Below, piece after piece: positions 51,891-59,763 of a stretch of 64,000 nt of DNA. The position numbers and the translations under genes are program-made. Source of the stretch: Dyadobacter sp. MSC1_007 (lineage in GTDB: Bacteria > Bacteroidota > Bacteroidia > Cytophagales > Spirosomataceae); contig NZ_JAMOZL010000013.1 of NCBI RefSeq assembly GCF_023667495.1, positions 62,001 through 126,000 of the forward strand, in the 5' to 3' direction. The notes under the pieces are model-generated. The model did no database searches. It saw nothing but the letters and a program-made list of their open reading frames with translations, and was not told the DNA's origin. Each line of letters begins with the position of its first letter. Position 1 is the stretch's first letter.

Positions 51891-53594
51891 ATGAGTAGTG
51901 AACCCTCGAATACAGCGCTCACATTATTAAAAAAAACTCCGTCAGGCATTAATGGCCTGGATCAGATAACAGCGGGCGGTTTGCCCTGGGGAAGACCGAC
52001 GCTCGTCTGCGGCACGGCGGGATCCGGGAAAACCCTTTTTGCAATGGAATTCCTCGTACATGGTGCGCGCGATTTCAATGAGCCCGGCATATTTGTCGCC
52101 TTTGAAGAAAAATCCGAAGAACTGACAGTCAATGTAGCGTCGCTTGGCTTCGATCTGGAAAAACTCCAGGCACAGAAGCTCATTAAATTGGATCACATCC
52201 GTATTGAAAGGAGCGAAATAGAGGAAACTGGTGAGTATAATCTCGACGGCCTGTTCATCCGGCTTGGCTACGCCATCGACAGCATAGGCGCCAAGCGTGT
52301 CGTTCTCGACACCATCGAAAGCCTTTTTTCGGGACTTACCAACGAAGCGATACTCCGTGCTGAACTGCGGCGATTATTCGAATGGTTGAAAGAAAAAAAG
52401 GTCACCACCATCATAACAGGGGAAAAAGGCGAAGGAACACTCACGCGCCAGGGCCTGGAAGAATATGTCTCGGATTGTGTGATCCTGCTCGACCATCGCG
52501 TGGAAAACAAAATCTCCACCCGGCTGCTGCGCATCATCAAATACCGCGGTTCCGTCCACGGTACCAACGAATATCCTTTTTTGATCGATGAGGACGGCAT
52601 TTCCGTTTTGCCGGTAACTTCTCTTTTGCTCAACCACGAAGCTTCGACCGAGCGCATACCCTCGGGGATTCCGGCATTAGATAAAATGCTGGGAGGGAGT
52701 GGCTTCTTTAAATTCAGCAGCATTCTGGTCTCCGGCACCGCGGGGACTGGCAAAACGAGTATTGCTGGCAGTTTTATAGATCAATCGTGCAAGGATGGAC
52801 GTAAATCCATCTACTTCGCATTTGAAGAGTCGCCCCAGCAGATTATCCGTAACATGCGCTCGATCAATGTCGACCTTCAAAAACACATTGACTCAGGATT
52901 GCTGACTTTCAGTGCATCGCGACCGACACAAAGCGGCCTGGAAATGCATTTATTGGGGATTACCAGGCTGGTCGATAAGTTTAAACCCGAAGTAATCGTG
53001 CTTGACCCGATCAGTAACTTGATCACTGTGGGGTCGGCCAGCGAAGTAAAGAGCTTGCTGACCCGCCTTATAGACTACCTTCAGGGAGCTAATGTCACGG
53101 TAATGTTTACCGCGCTTGCATACAATGAGAACAAAACCGAGCAGACTGACGAAGGGATTTCTTCACTGGTCGACGCCTGGCTGCTTGTGCGTGATATCGA
53201 ATCAAACGGTGAGCGTAACCGTGGATTATACGTGATGAAATCGCGCGGGATGAGACATTCTAATCAGGTGCGGGAGTTTGTGATCTCGGATGAAGGACTG
53301 AGATTGGTTGACGTCTTCCTGGGACCCGAGGGTGTGCTGACGGGCTCAGCGCGGGAGACCCAGCAGCTCGTTGAAAGAACCAGCGTTGTGCTCCGCGACC
53401 ATGCAGTCTCCCGAAAAGACCGTGAAATAGAGCGCAAACGGCTCGTGTTAGAATCCAAAATAGCAACATTAAGAGAAGAGTTTGAGTCCCTGCAGGAAGA
53501 GCTCAACAAGAGCTACGTTGAAGACGAGCTCAAAAAATCTGTTTTGGATGAAAACAGAATACAACTCACGCGCAAGCGGGATGGCTCCGAATAG
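51891..53594 (+). CDS. kaiC: KaiC-family clock ATPase/kinase with C-terminal coiled coil
   Basis: This double-domain RecA-type ATPase is 567 residues long. CI has Walker A GTAGSGKT at 41-48, catalytic Glu72-Glu73 (FEEKSEE) and Walker B Asp140. CII has Walker A GTAGTGKT at 282-289, catalytic Glu312-Glu313 (FEESPQQ) and Walker B Asp372. The CII phosphorylation region aligns as T419-D-E-G-I-S424-S425, so the cyanobacterial Ser431-Thr432 pair is Ser-Ser here. The chain then extends past the usual KaiC end with a charged heptad segment at about 505-560, a probable coiled coil. Cyanobacterial KaiC is about 519 residues long. It is the first gene of an operon with two kaiB genes and a histidine kinase. 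No kaiA is seen. A near-palindrome GGTTGTTATT...AAATAACC at 51847-51869 may be an operator. Confidence 0.95.
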   Translation: MSSEPSNTALTLLKKTPSGINGLDQITAGGLPWGRPTLVCGTAGSGKTLFAMEFLVHGARDFNEPGIFVAFEEKSEELTVNVASLGFDLEKLQAQKLIKLDHIRIERSEIEETGEYNLDGLFIRLGYAIDSIGAKRVVLDTIESLFSGLTNEAILRAELRRLFEWLKEKKVTTIITGEKGEGTLTRQGLEEYVSDCVILLDHRVENKISTRLLRIIKYRGSVHGTNEYPFLIDEDGISVLPVTSLLLNHEASTERIPSGIPALDKMLGGSGFFKFSSILVSGTAGTGKTSIAGSFIDQSCKDGRKSIYFAFEESPQQIIRNMRSINVDLQKHIDSGLLTFSASRPTQSGLEMHLLGITRLVDKFKPEVIVLDPISNLITVGSASEVKSLLTRLIDYLQGANVTVMFTALAYNENKTEQTDEGISSLVDAWLLVRDIESNGERNRGLYVMKSRGMRHSNQVREFVISDEGLRLVDVFLGPEGVLTGSARETQQLVERTSVVLRDHAVSRKDREIERKRLVLESKIATLREEFESLQEELNKSYVEDELKKSVLDENRIQLTRKRDGSE

Positions 53595-53612
53595 TTTTAT
53601 AAAGAAATCATT

Positions 53613-53903
53613 ATGGTATTACAGGAAGAAGTATGGGAGCTTAGGCTCTATGTCGCAGGAAAAACGACACGATCGGTAGCTGCACTCGCCAACTTGCAAA
53701 AGTATTGCGAAGAACATTTGAAAGATAAATATGTCATCGAAGTAATCGATTTGCTTGTTCACCCGCAACTCGCGGAAGGTGATCAGATCCTGGCTATCCC
53801 GACACTCGTTAAAAAAGTACCGGAGCCAATCCGCAAGATAATAGGAGATCTATCGAATGAAGAAAAAGTACTGGTCGGTCTTAATATCCGCCCAGCTAAA
53901 TAG
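53613..53903 (+). CDS. kaiB: KaiB protein, canonical type
   Basis: This 96-residue KaiB aligns closely with cyanobacterial KaiB along its length: LRLYVAGKTTRSVAALANLQ, YVIEVIDLLVHPQLAEGDQILAIPTLVKKVPEP and RKIIGDLSNEEKVLVGL. The conserved basic residues and the GDLS segment used in binding the KaiC CI ring and in fold switching are present. It begins 18 bp after kaiC. It should bind KaiC after phosphorylation or nucleotide change, as known for the family. Confidence 0.95.
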   Translation: MVLQEEVWELRLYVAGKTTRSVAALANLQKYCEEHLKDKYVIEVIDLLVHPQLAEGDQILAIPTLVKKVPEPIRKIIGDLSNEEKVLVGLNIRPAK

Positions 53904-53909
53904 ACGGAA

Positions 53910-54236
53910 ATGAACGAAAACGCACAATGGGAAGAAAACTGGGATGACGCGCAAGCGGATAGTACCCATTACGTGCTCCGTTTATTTATAACCGGTGCTT
54001 CGGCAAATTCGCGGCGCGCTGTGATAAACCTGAAAGACATCTGCGAAAAATACATCAAGGACAACTACTCACTTGAAATTGTGGATGTGCATCAGCAAAA
54101 ATCCATTGCGGCAAAAGAACAGCTGGTTGCACTTCCCCTGCTGATCAAGATCAGTCCGTCACCCGAACGGCGCCTCATCGGAGACCTGTCCGACACGGCT
54201 CGGGTACTGAAAGGACTTGGTATTTCCGAAAAATGA
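53910..54236 (+). CDS. KaiB-like protein, divergent second copy
   Basis: This 108-residue KaiB-family member begins with an acidic N-terminal extension (NENAQWEENWDDAQADS), followed by YVLRLFITGASANSRRAVINLKDICEKYIKDNYSLEIVDV, the AKEQLVALPLLIKISPSPERRLIGDLSDTARVL core and a short end. It keeps the GDLSD segment but differs at many KaiB surface positions, with PLL replacing the usual PTL. It starts 6 bp after the first kaiB and overlaps the histidine kinase start by 4 bp. Possible roles are a competitor for KaiC or an adaptor to the kinase; both are inference. Confidence 0.9.
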   Translation: MNENAQWEENWDDAQADSTHYVLRLFITGASANSRRAVINLKDICEKYIKDNYSLEIVDVHQQKSIAAKEQLVALPLLIKISPSPERRLIGDLSDTARVLKGLGISEK

Positions 54237-55534
54237 TTATGAGTAACGTGAAGACTTACGACGAACTGCTCCGCGAAAATCAGGAACTTCAGGCACGGTT
54301 GGAAGAAGCCACAGAAACGATCACGGCAATCAGGACCGGGCAGATTGACGCCCTGGTCGTCAATGATTCCGAGCAAGGTTTACAGCTTTATACCCTTAAA
54401 ACCGCGGATCAGACATACCGCGTTTTTATAGAAAAAATGAACGAAGGGGCTGTTACCCTCAATGAGGAAGGCATCGTCGTTTACAGCAATTCGATGTTCG
54501 CATCTATGGTTGGAGCCCCGCTGTCTACCGTAGTCGGTACTCCGTTTAATTTATTTGTACCGGACGATTGCATGGCGCTTTACCAGGAAACTTTTCTCAA
54601 AGGCTGGACTGAGGATGTCAAAATGGAGATATCCATTCTCCGGAACAGCAATCCGATACCATGCCAATTGTCGGTCACAACATTGGAGCTGGACGAAGGA
54701 AAGTCACTAAGTATCATCATTACCGACCTCACCTTCCAGAAGAATATCCAATATCTTCTTAAAGAGAATAATCAAAGACTGAAACAAATCAATGCCGAGC
54801 TGGAAGCGAGCAATTACGATTTGCAACAATTCGCTTCAATTGCATCGCACGATCTTCAGGAGCCGCTGCGCAAGATCCTGATATTTTCCACAATGGTCAA
54901 AAACAGGCATGCAGGCGAGCTTCCCGCGGAAAGCCAACAGCACCTTGACAAGATCATATCCTCATGCCTAAGAATGCGGACTATGGTCTCCGATATTCTG
55001 AATTATTCCAGGTTATCGACCCACGACGGCAATTTCAAACTGGTTAATCTCGGTGAGATCGTCCAGGAGGTTTTGGAAGATTATGAAATACTTTTAAGTG
55101 AAAAGAATGTCCAGGTGGTTGTTTCGGACATGCCGGAAATCGAGGTAAACCGCTCGCAGATCAAGCAGGTTTTCCAGAACCTGATTAGTAATTCAATTAA
55201 ATTCTCGGGCAAAGAACAGCCACCTGTCATCAAAATTTCCTGCGACACTGGCTCAGATAACCAAGGAGCCGATGAAAGCAAGGCCACCTGCAGTATCGTT
55301 ATTTCCGATAACGGCATCGGCTTCGATAAGGCTTACCAGGAAAGGATATTCAATCTGTTTGAAAGATTAAATTCCAAGGATCAATACGAAGGCTCGGGAA
55401 TCGGGTTATCGATCACTAAAAAGATCCTGGAAAAGCACCGGGGCACCATTTCCGCTCAGAGTATTGAAGGTCAGGGAGCCAGTTTCACAATCACACTGCC
55501 GTTGCGGCAGCGCGGGATGAAGACTTTAAATTAA
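54233..55534 (+). CDS. PAS-domain sensor histidine kinase of the kai operon
   Basis: This 433-residue soluble kinase has an N-terminal coiled coil (KTYDELLRENQELQARLEEATETITAIRTGQIDALVV), a PAS domain (about residues 60-165), a coiled-coil linker, HisKA with His206 (IASHDLQEPLRKI) and an HATPase with NLISNSIKFSG, SDNGIGFD and GSGIGLSI. There is no receiver and no membrane segment. The start overlaps the end of the second kaiB gene by 4 bp (ATGA); a second ATG two codons on is possible. SasA, the cyanobacterial output kinase, has an N-terminal KaiB-like domain, which this one lacks. The paired response regulator is not in the window. Confidence 0.92.
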   Translation: MIMSNVKTYDELLRENQELQARLEEATETITAIRTGQIDALVVNDSEQGLQLYTLKTADQTYRVFIEKMNEGAVTLNEEGIVVYSNSMFASMVGAPLSTVVGTPFNLFVPDDCMALYQETFLKGWTEDVKMEISILRNSNPIPCQLSVTTLELDEGKSLSIIITDLTFQKNIQYLLKENNQRLKQINAELEASNYDLQQFASIASHDLQEPLRKILIFSTMVKNRHAGELPAESQQHLDKIISSCLRMRTMVSDILNYSRLSTHDGNFKLVNLGEIVQEVLEDYEILLSEKNVQVVVSDMPEIEVNRSQIKQVFQNLISNSIKFSGKEQPPVIKISCDTGSDNQGADESKATCSIVISDNGIGFDKAYQERIFNLFERLNSKDQYEGSGIGLSITKKILEKHRGTISAQSIEGQGASFTITLPLRQRGMKTLN

Positions 55535-55701
55535 ATCCCAAGAATATGTAACCGTTGTTCTTGCAAAAGCAAAAATTACTGATACATTCACATTTGTGAT
55601 AATGCATTGCAAGATTGATCCAAAAGTAGTGCAGTTTGTAGGGCAACATTGAAAATGAGGCCGAAAAATAAAGACTTCATCTAATTGATTTAACACACCT
55701 T

Positions 55702-55777
55702 GACTCCGTAGCTCAGTTGGTAGAGCAACAGACTCTTAATCTGTGGGTCGTGAGTTCGAGACTCACCGGGGTCACCA
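55702..55777 (+). tRNA. tRNA-Lys (anticodon CTT)
   Basis: A 76-nt cloverleaf is visible. The acceptor arms GACTCCG and CGGGGTC pair (one G-T), the D arm is GCTC...GAGC, the anticodon stem ACAGA/TCTGT holds loop CTCTTAA with anticodon CTT at 55735-55737, and the T arm GTGAG-TTCGAGA-CTCAC is complete. The CCA end is encoded. Confidence 0.97.
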
Positions 55778-55785
55778 AAAACCAA

Positions 55786-55819
55786 AAAAATGCCGGACCA
55801 CTCACAGCCCGGCATTTTT
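55786..55819. terminator. intrinsic terminator after the tRNA
   Basis: AAAAATGCCGG and CCGGCATTTTT pair around a 12-nt loop, 9 bp past the tRNA. It can also serve the decayed minus-strand gene that ends here. Confidence 0.8.
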
Positions 55820-56175
55820 CATTTCTCCACAAATTTCCAGGCACCTTCCTGCTTCCCTTCCGTAAGGCCCAAAATGTATAATCCGGCCGGCAATAGGCTG
55901 ATATCTACTATAAACGGCACATTAGGTGCCGGCGTCCCACCACTCTGTTGCATCAATTTTGCGTTCGCTCCATAAATAATCCATTTAAGCTGCCCGGTCC
56001 AGCAATACTGTTTTTCAAATAAGCATTTGCGAGGCCGGATTGGCCTATGCCATCAAGACGCGGGGCATAAATGGATCAAAGGCGGCCGCCAGACTGACGG
56101 TAACCAAGCGATTACCTGAAACCAGACCATAGCCGCACACATTCCGAACTGTGTCGAGTGAAATTTGCAGTATAA
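55819..56175 (-). pseudogene. decayed 3' end of a T9SS-exported protein gene
   Basis: The minus strand carries three successive fragments in different frames that together read as the tail of one secreted protein. The first, at about 56175-56060, is LDTVRNVCGYGLVSGNRLVTVSL followed by a stop. The second reads LDGIGQSGLANAYLKNSIAGPG. The third, the last 45 codons, reads LKWIIYGANAKLMQQSGG and then VDISLLPAGLYILGLTEGKQ to a TGA at 55821-55819. The LPAGLYIL ending is the typical type A sorting domain of the type IX secretion system. At least two frame changes are needed, and no upstream coding part remains, so this is a remnant. The region has no other gene. Confidence 0.65.
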
Positions 56176-56237
56176 CTCTGTAAAAGAACACTTTAAGTAT
56201 CACTTCACTTCAAATCACCACTTAACTGCAAAATCAA

Positions 56238-56882
56238 ATGAAAGCAACAAAAGTCTACGCAACAATGGCGGTCTTTGTGATGGCTCTCGCCCTGTCCTGC
56301 ACGGATCATTCCAATCCTGACCTGGGCGGGCCAAACTGTTCCAGGGTCGATGGAACACCCAGGCTTTACCCATGCGAATTTGAAATCGTAAAGATCGACT
56401 TCATGCAACAAAGCTCCAATGACGCCACGTTCGCAACGATCACACCGGCTAATCACAACGTTGCTTTGAAGGCAGCATTGGCATTTTCATATGTCAAAAA
56501 CAGCACGCTCACGGCTACTGTTGTTTTTAAAGTCCGGCTGCATATCAAACGGATTGCCAACCCTGCCTTTCCCACACCGGGGGGCTATTGGATCAGCGAA
56601 TCGGTGGCTGGCGGAGAAGTGGACGATCCAAGCGTTCTGAGACCAAACACCTATTATCCGGCACCGGCTCTTGGAATGGCCGTGGGCGAAACAATACAGG
56701 TGTTTTCCCGGCTTACGTTTTATACTTCGGATAATGTGATCGACCAGGGCCCCTCGATGATATCGATCCAAAATCCGGTCACCTATGCCAATCTTGCAGC
56801 CGCACCCAATAACTATGCGCTGGTGCGGGACCTTTCAGAGGCACATTATGCCGGTTTTAATATAACATATACAGGACTTTGA
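56238..56882 (+). CDS. lipoprotein of unknown function
   Basis: This 214-residue exported protein has the signal VYATMAVFVMALALSC, with lipidation expected at Cys21. The mature part is beta-rich and starts TDHSNPDLGGPNCSRVDGTPRLYPCEFEIVKIDF. Two more cysteines (33 and 46) could form a disulfide. Repeated hydrophobic-polar alternation (LTATVVFKVRLHIKRI, IQVFSRLTFYT) suggests a beta-sandwich. I recognise no family. It is convergent with the MBL hydrolase gene, with a 14-bp gap. Confidence 0.7.
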   Translation: MKATKVYATMAVFVMALALSCTDHSNPDLGGPNCSRVDGTPRLYPCEFEIVKIDFMQQSSNDATFATITPANHNVALKAALAFSYVKNSTLTATVVFKVRLHIKRIANPAFPTPGGYWISESVAGGEVDDPSVLRPNTYYPAPALGMAVGETIQVFSRLTFYTSDNVIDQGPSMISIQNPVTYANLAAAPNNYALVRDLSEAHYAGFNITYTGL

Positions 56883-56896
56883 AAGCAGGACGATAG

Positions 56897-58162
56897 CTAC
56901 CGGGCCGCGTAAGGTCCATGAACCGATTTGATGTGCCGTCGCTCGTCGTTGTCGTCGAGCACATACACCCGGTAGGTATCTCCACCGTTGTCGACCCGAA
57001 CTACGATGTGGCCACGGTCGCTTTTGAGGCGGCCCAGCATTTCGCCGATCACCTGCTTATTGGATTCGAGCATGCCGGTTGCAAATACATCACGCTCGCC
57101 CTGGTAAATGCGTTGGGAGTAAATTCTGTCCAACACATCATGTCCCGGGTGGTCCGATGACCATACCGGAACCACCAACACCCGCGGGCGCAATGCCGAT
57201 AAGAGGAAGTCATTTTGAGAATCACGGTTTCCATGATGGTCCAGGATATGCACTTCAACTGGCCCGACAGCCTTTGCCACGGGCGTTTCGACATCGTGCC
57301 ATGCTGGCACTCCGGGTTGCAGAACGCCGGGTGTATCGCCACCGGTAAAATAATCGAACTTGCCATAACTGATCCTTGTGGCGATACTGCACATGTTTTC
57401 GCTGGGATACTGATCTGGTCGAAGGTCTTTGAGCTCTGGAAAATGTTTGCGGGTAACACTGCCTACACCCGTCCAGATCTCTCCATTTACCGAAATATTA
57501 CGGACTTCAAACAAGTGCCTATATTTATCTGGCTTTTTTAAAAGCACGATCTGATCGTTTCGACCGGGAACGCTGGCTTCTACACGCAAACCTTTCTCTT
57601 TTACTTGCCATTCCAGGAATTTGCGATAATTGAGCATCATCGTGTCCTTTGTAACCCGGGGATAACTGTAATCCGGCCAGCCGCGGTCGATCACCTTTTT
57701 TACCGGAACAAACTCAGCCACTTCGGTAATGCCTGCCAGCAGATACTCGCCACCAGTCGATTTTTTTGATGCAGCGCTCGGGGTACCCATGTGGTCATCA
57801 TGAAAATGTGTGATCAGGGCATAATCCACACTCTGGTTAACACCGGCTGTGGTCACATTCATGATGTAACGGGCGATCCATTCACCAGGCTGCCGGTCGA
57901 GGCTCGGCACCGCAGGCATATTCCGCGGGCCTTTCGTCCGGGGCTCGGTAGAATCCAGCGCGCCAGCATCCACGAGCAGCGTTGTGCCGTCTGGAAAGAT
58001 CAAAAAAGTTGCATTGCCCCTGCCGGTATTGATATGGTGAATATCCAGTTCTCCCTCTTTCCATGCGGGCAAGGGCTCTCCCACCCGTTGCGCGCCGCAC
58101 AAGTGCGAATGAGACGCAAAAAGGGCCAGCAGGGCCGCGCGTAGTATAGTGGCGTATTTCAT
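56897..58162 (-). CDS. exported MBL-fold metallo-hydrolase
   Basis: This 421-residue enzyme with a metallo-beta-lactamase fold has a signal peptide (ILRAALLALFASHSHLCGAQ). The fold begins IHHINTGRGNATFLIFPDGTTLLVDAG and carries the HxHxDH metal motif in ALITHFHDDHMGTPS, then DYFTGGDTPG and VHILDHHGNRDSQNDFLLSALRPRVLVV near the end. This pattern is like the ComEC/Rec2 MBL domain group, here as a stand-alone periplasmic form. The substrate is unknown. It is probably co-transcribed with the small gene 21 bp upstream. Confidence 0.88.
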   Translation of the reverse strand: MKYATILRAALLALFASHSHLCGAQRVGEPLPAWKEGELDIHHINTGRGNATFLIFPDGTTLLVDAGALDSTEPRTKGPRNMPAVPSLDRQPGEWIARYIMNVTTAGVNQSVDYALITHFHDDHMGTPSAASKKSTGGEYLLAGITEVAEFVPVKKVIDRGWPDYSYPRVTKDTMMLNYRKFLEWQVKEKGLRVEASVPGRNDQIVLLKKPDKYRHLFEVRNISVNGEIWTGVGSVTRKHFPELKDLRPDQYPSENMCSIATRISYGKFDYFTGGDTPGVLQPGVPAWHDVETPVAKAVGPVEVHILDHHGNRDSQNDFLLSALRPRVLVVPVWSSDHPGHDVLDRIYSQRIYQGERDVFATGMLESNKQVIGEMLGRLKSDRGHIVVRVDNGGDTYRVYVLDDNDERRHIKSVHGPYAAR

Positions 58163-58183
58163 GAAGTGGCTTTTCGAAAAGGA

Positions 58184-58492
58184 TTAATGCTGTGCCTGCA
58201 GCGTATTCATTTTATCAAATTCGCGGACAGCCTTTCTGATATGCTTCCTGGTGATGCCGCTATACTGGATCTGCAATGAACTGGCTTTTTCCGGATCGGC
58301 ACCTCTCAATTTCCAATATTTGGGATGCGTAAGCCCTATTGGAGCCCTGAACTCATCGTCTTTCGGATCTTTGATCAAAACATCGACCTGTATACTTACC
58401 TTACTCAGGTCACTGGCCAGCACGCCCTCTACCACCACTTTTACTGCCCTTCCGGTTTCTAAAACAAATATTTTTTCGTGTGTCATTTTCAT
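58184..58492 (-). CDS. small conserved protein of unknown function
   Basis: This is a protein of about 102 residues, starting MKMTHEKIFVLETGRAVKVVVEGVLASDLSKVSIQVDVLIKDP, with no signal or membrane segment. Beta-strand-like N-terminal part is followed by a helical end (ITRKHIRKAVREFDKMN). The frame is open to 58537, but a TACCTTTG promoter box lies at 58513-58520, inside that extension, so the ATG at 58492 (or 58486) is preferred. It precedes the MBL hydrolase gene by 21 bp. I recognise no family. Confidence 0.65.
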   Translation of the reverse strand: MKMTHEKIFVLETGRAVKVVVEGVLASDLSKVSIQVDVLIKDPKDDEFRAPIGLTHPKYWKLRGADPEKASSLQIQYSGITRKHIRKAVREFDKMNTLQAQH

Positions 58493-58512
58493 TAAAACAT
58501 ATATTCCGGGCG

Positions 58513-58520
58513 CAAAGGTA
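58513..58520 (-). promoter_or_regulatory. candidate -7 box that decides a start
   Basis: The minus strand reads TACCTTTG, matching TAnnTTTG. It would start transcription near 58507, 15 nt before the chosen ATG at 58492. Confidence 0.45.
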
Positions 58521-58614
58521 AGCGCGGAAATGTACACGAAAGTGACTTTAACAATATCTTAATTTAAACAACGACGGCCAACAGGCCGTCAAATTATGCA
58601 ATAGCGACTTCAAT

Positions 58615-59460
58615 TCATTGAATATCGTTATACTTTCCCTGACTCAAATCGCCGGTTTCAAAGCCCTTTTTAAACCAATACATCCGCTGCTCGGAAGTAC
58701 CGTGGGTGAATGCATCCGGCACCACATATCCCTGCGACTCCTTCTGCAACTTGTCGTCACCGATCGCGTTGGCGGCCTTCAAAGCGGCTTCCAGGTCACC
58801 GGGTTCGAGAATGTTGCTCATTTGCTGGGCATGGTTAGCCCACACACCGGCCAGAAAATCAGCCTGCAATTCCAGCTTCACCGACAGTTTATTATACTCC
58901 GCCTCGCTCAGTCGCCCGCGTTGCTCTTGTAATTGCCCGGAAATACCCATCAGATTCTGGACATGATGCCCCACCTCGTGCGCGACCACATATGCCACTG
59001 CGAAATCGCCCGGCGCATTAAACCTTTCCCTTAATTCATCACAAAATGAAAGATCAATGTAAACCTGGTGGTCGGCCGGACAGTAAAAAGGGCCCATTGC
59101 CGAGGATGCGCCGCCGCAGCCGCTCTGGGTAGCATTCTCAAAAATCTGCAAAGTGGGCTTCTCGTAGGTAGCACCGTTTTGCTGATATATCTGCGACCAT
59201 ACATCCTCTGTGCTGCCTAATACCGCCGACACAAAGTCCGCGGTCTTGTCATCCGGCCTGGGCCCGGCCGGCCGGTTCTGTGCTTGCTCAGTTTGAGTGC
59301 CCTGCAAGTTGGAGAGTATTTCCTGGGGGTCCTGCCCAGTGAGCAAGCCGATAGCCACGACGATGATAACACCCAGGCCTCCAAGGGCTACTTTGCCGCC
59401 GCCCGACATTCCTCGACGGTCATCGACATTACTGCTTCTTCGTAAATCCTGCCAGCGCAT
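58615..59460 (-). CDS. neutral zinc metallopeptidase, KPN_02809/YpfJ family
   Basis: This 281-residue membrane-anchored protein has a basic N-terminus (MRWQDLRRSSNVDDRRG), one membrane helix (KVALGGLGVIIVVAIGLL) and a C-terminal domain outside the membrane with the zinc motif HEVGHH (AYVVAHEVGHHVQNLMG) and the third-ligand region QADFLAGVWANHAQ. The late HGTSEQRMYWFKKGFETGD matches the family. Its physiological substrate is unknown; family members are described as putative neutral zinc metallopeptidases. Confidence 0.92.
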   Translation of the reverse strand: MRWQDLRRSSNVDDRRGMSGGGKVALGGLGVIIVVAIGLLTGQDPQEILSNLQGTQTEQAQNRPAGPRPDDKTADFVSAVLGSTEDVWSQIYQQNGATYEKPTLQIFENATQSGCGGASSAMGPFYCPADHQVYIDLSFCDELRERFNAPGDFAVAYVVAHEVGHHVQNLMGISGQLQEQRGRLSEAEYNKLSVKLELQADFLAGVWANHAQQMSNILEPGDLEAALKAANAIGDDKLQKESQGYVVPDAFTHGTSEQRMYWFKKGFETGDLSQGKYNDIQ

Positions 59461-59763
59461 AGTGTTGATGTATTTAGGTTAAAGACTAAAATTTAATGCG
59501 GACGGCCTAACCGAACCCGCCACGATCAAATATAGAAATAATGCCAGGCACAGGATCGCCACTGACATGATAATTTTACAAACTACCATAAAACATACTG
59601 TTAGCAACTTTCCCTGTTATGTTTTGTAGACATTACAAAGGAGTATTACCATACAATAACTTTCGAAACCGTTAGATAAGTAATTCCGAAACATTGCTCA
59701 ATAAATTCTTCGTCCGGCGCGTGATACACTAAATTTAGGCACCTTAAGACAATCTAAATTAAC
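59461..59763. other. 303-bp intergenic region between divergent genes
   Basis: It holds a minus-strand TATATTTG box at 59527-59534 for the metallopeptidase gene. Near the other end TAAATTTA at about 59729 is one base off a plus-strand -7 box for the small gene. The rest is AT-rich with no gene, repeat or hairpin that I could support. Confidence 0.5.
59527..59534 (-). promoter_or_regulatory. candidate -7 box for the metallopeptidase gene
   Basis: The minus strand reads TATATTTG, matching TAnnTTTG, 66 nt before the start codon. Confidence 0.4.

Noticed and set aside
55790..55975. Plus-strand frame of 61 codons after tRNA-Lys
   Set aside because: It is antisense to the clear T9SS tail remnant and starts inside the terminator hairpin.
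58493..58537. Longer N-terminus of the small gene before the MBL hydrolase
   Set aside because: A TACCTTTG promoter box lies inside this extension, and an ATG just downstream of it gives a better start.
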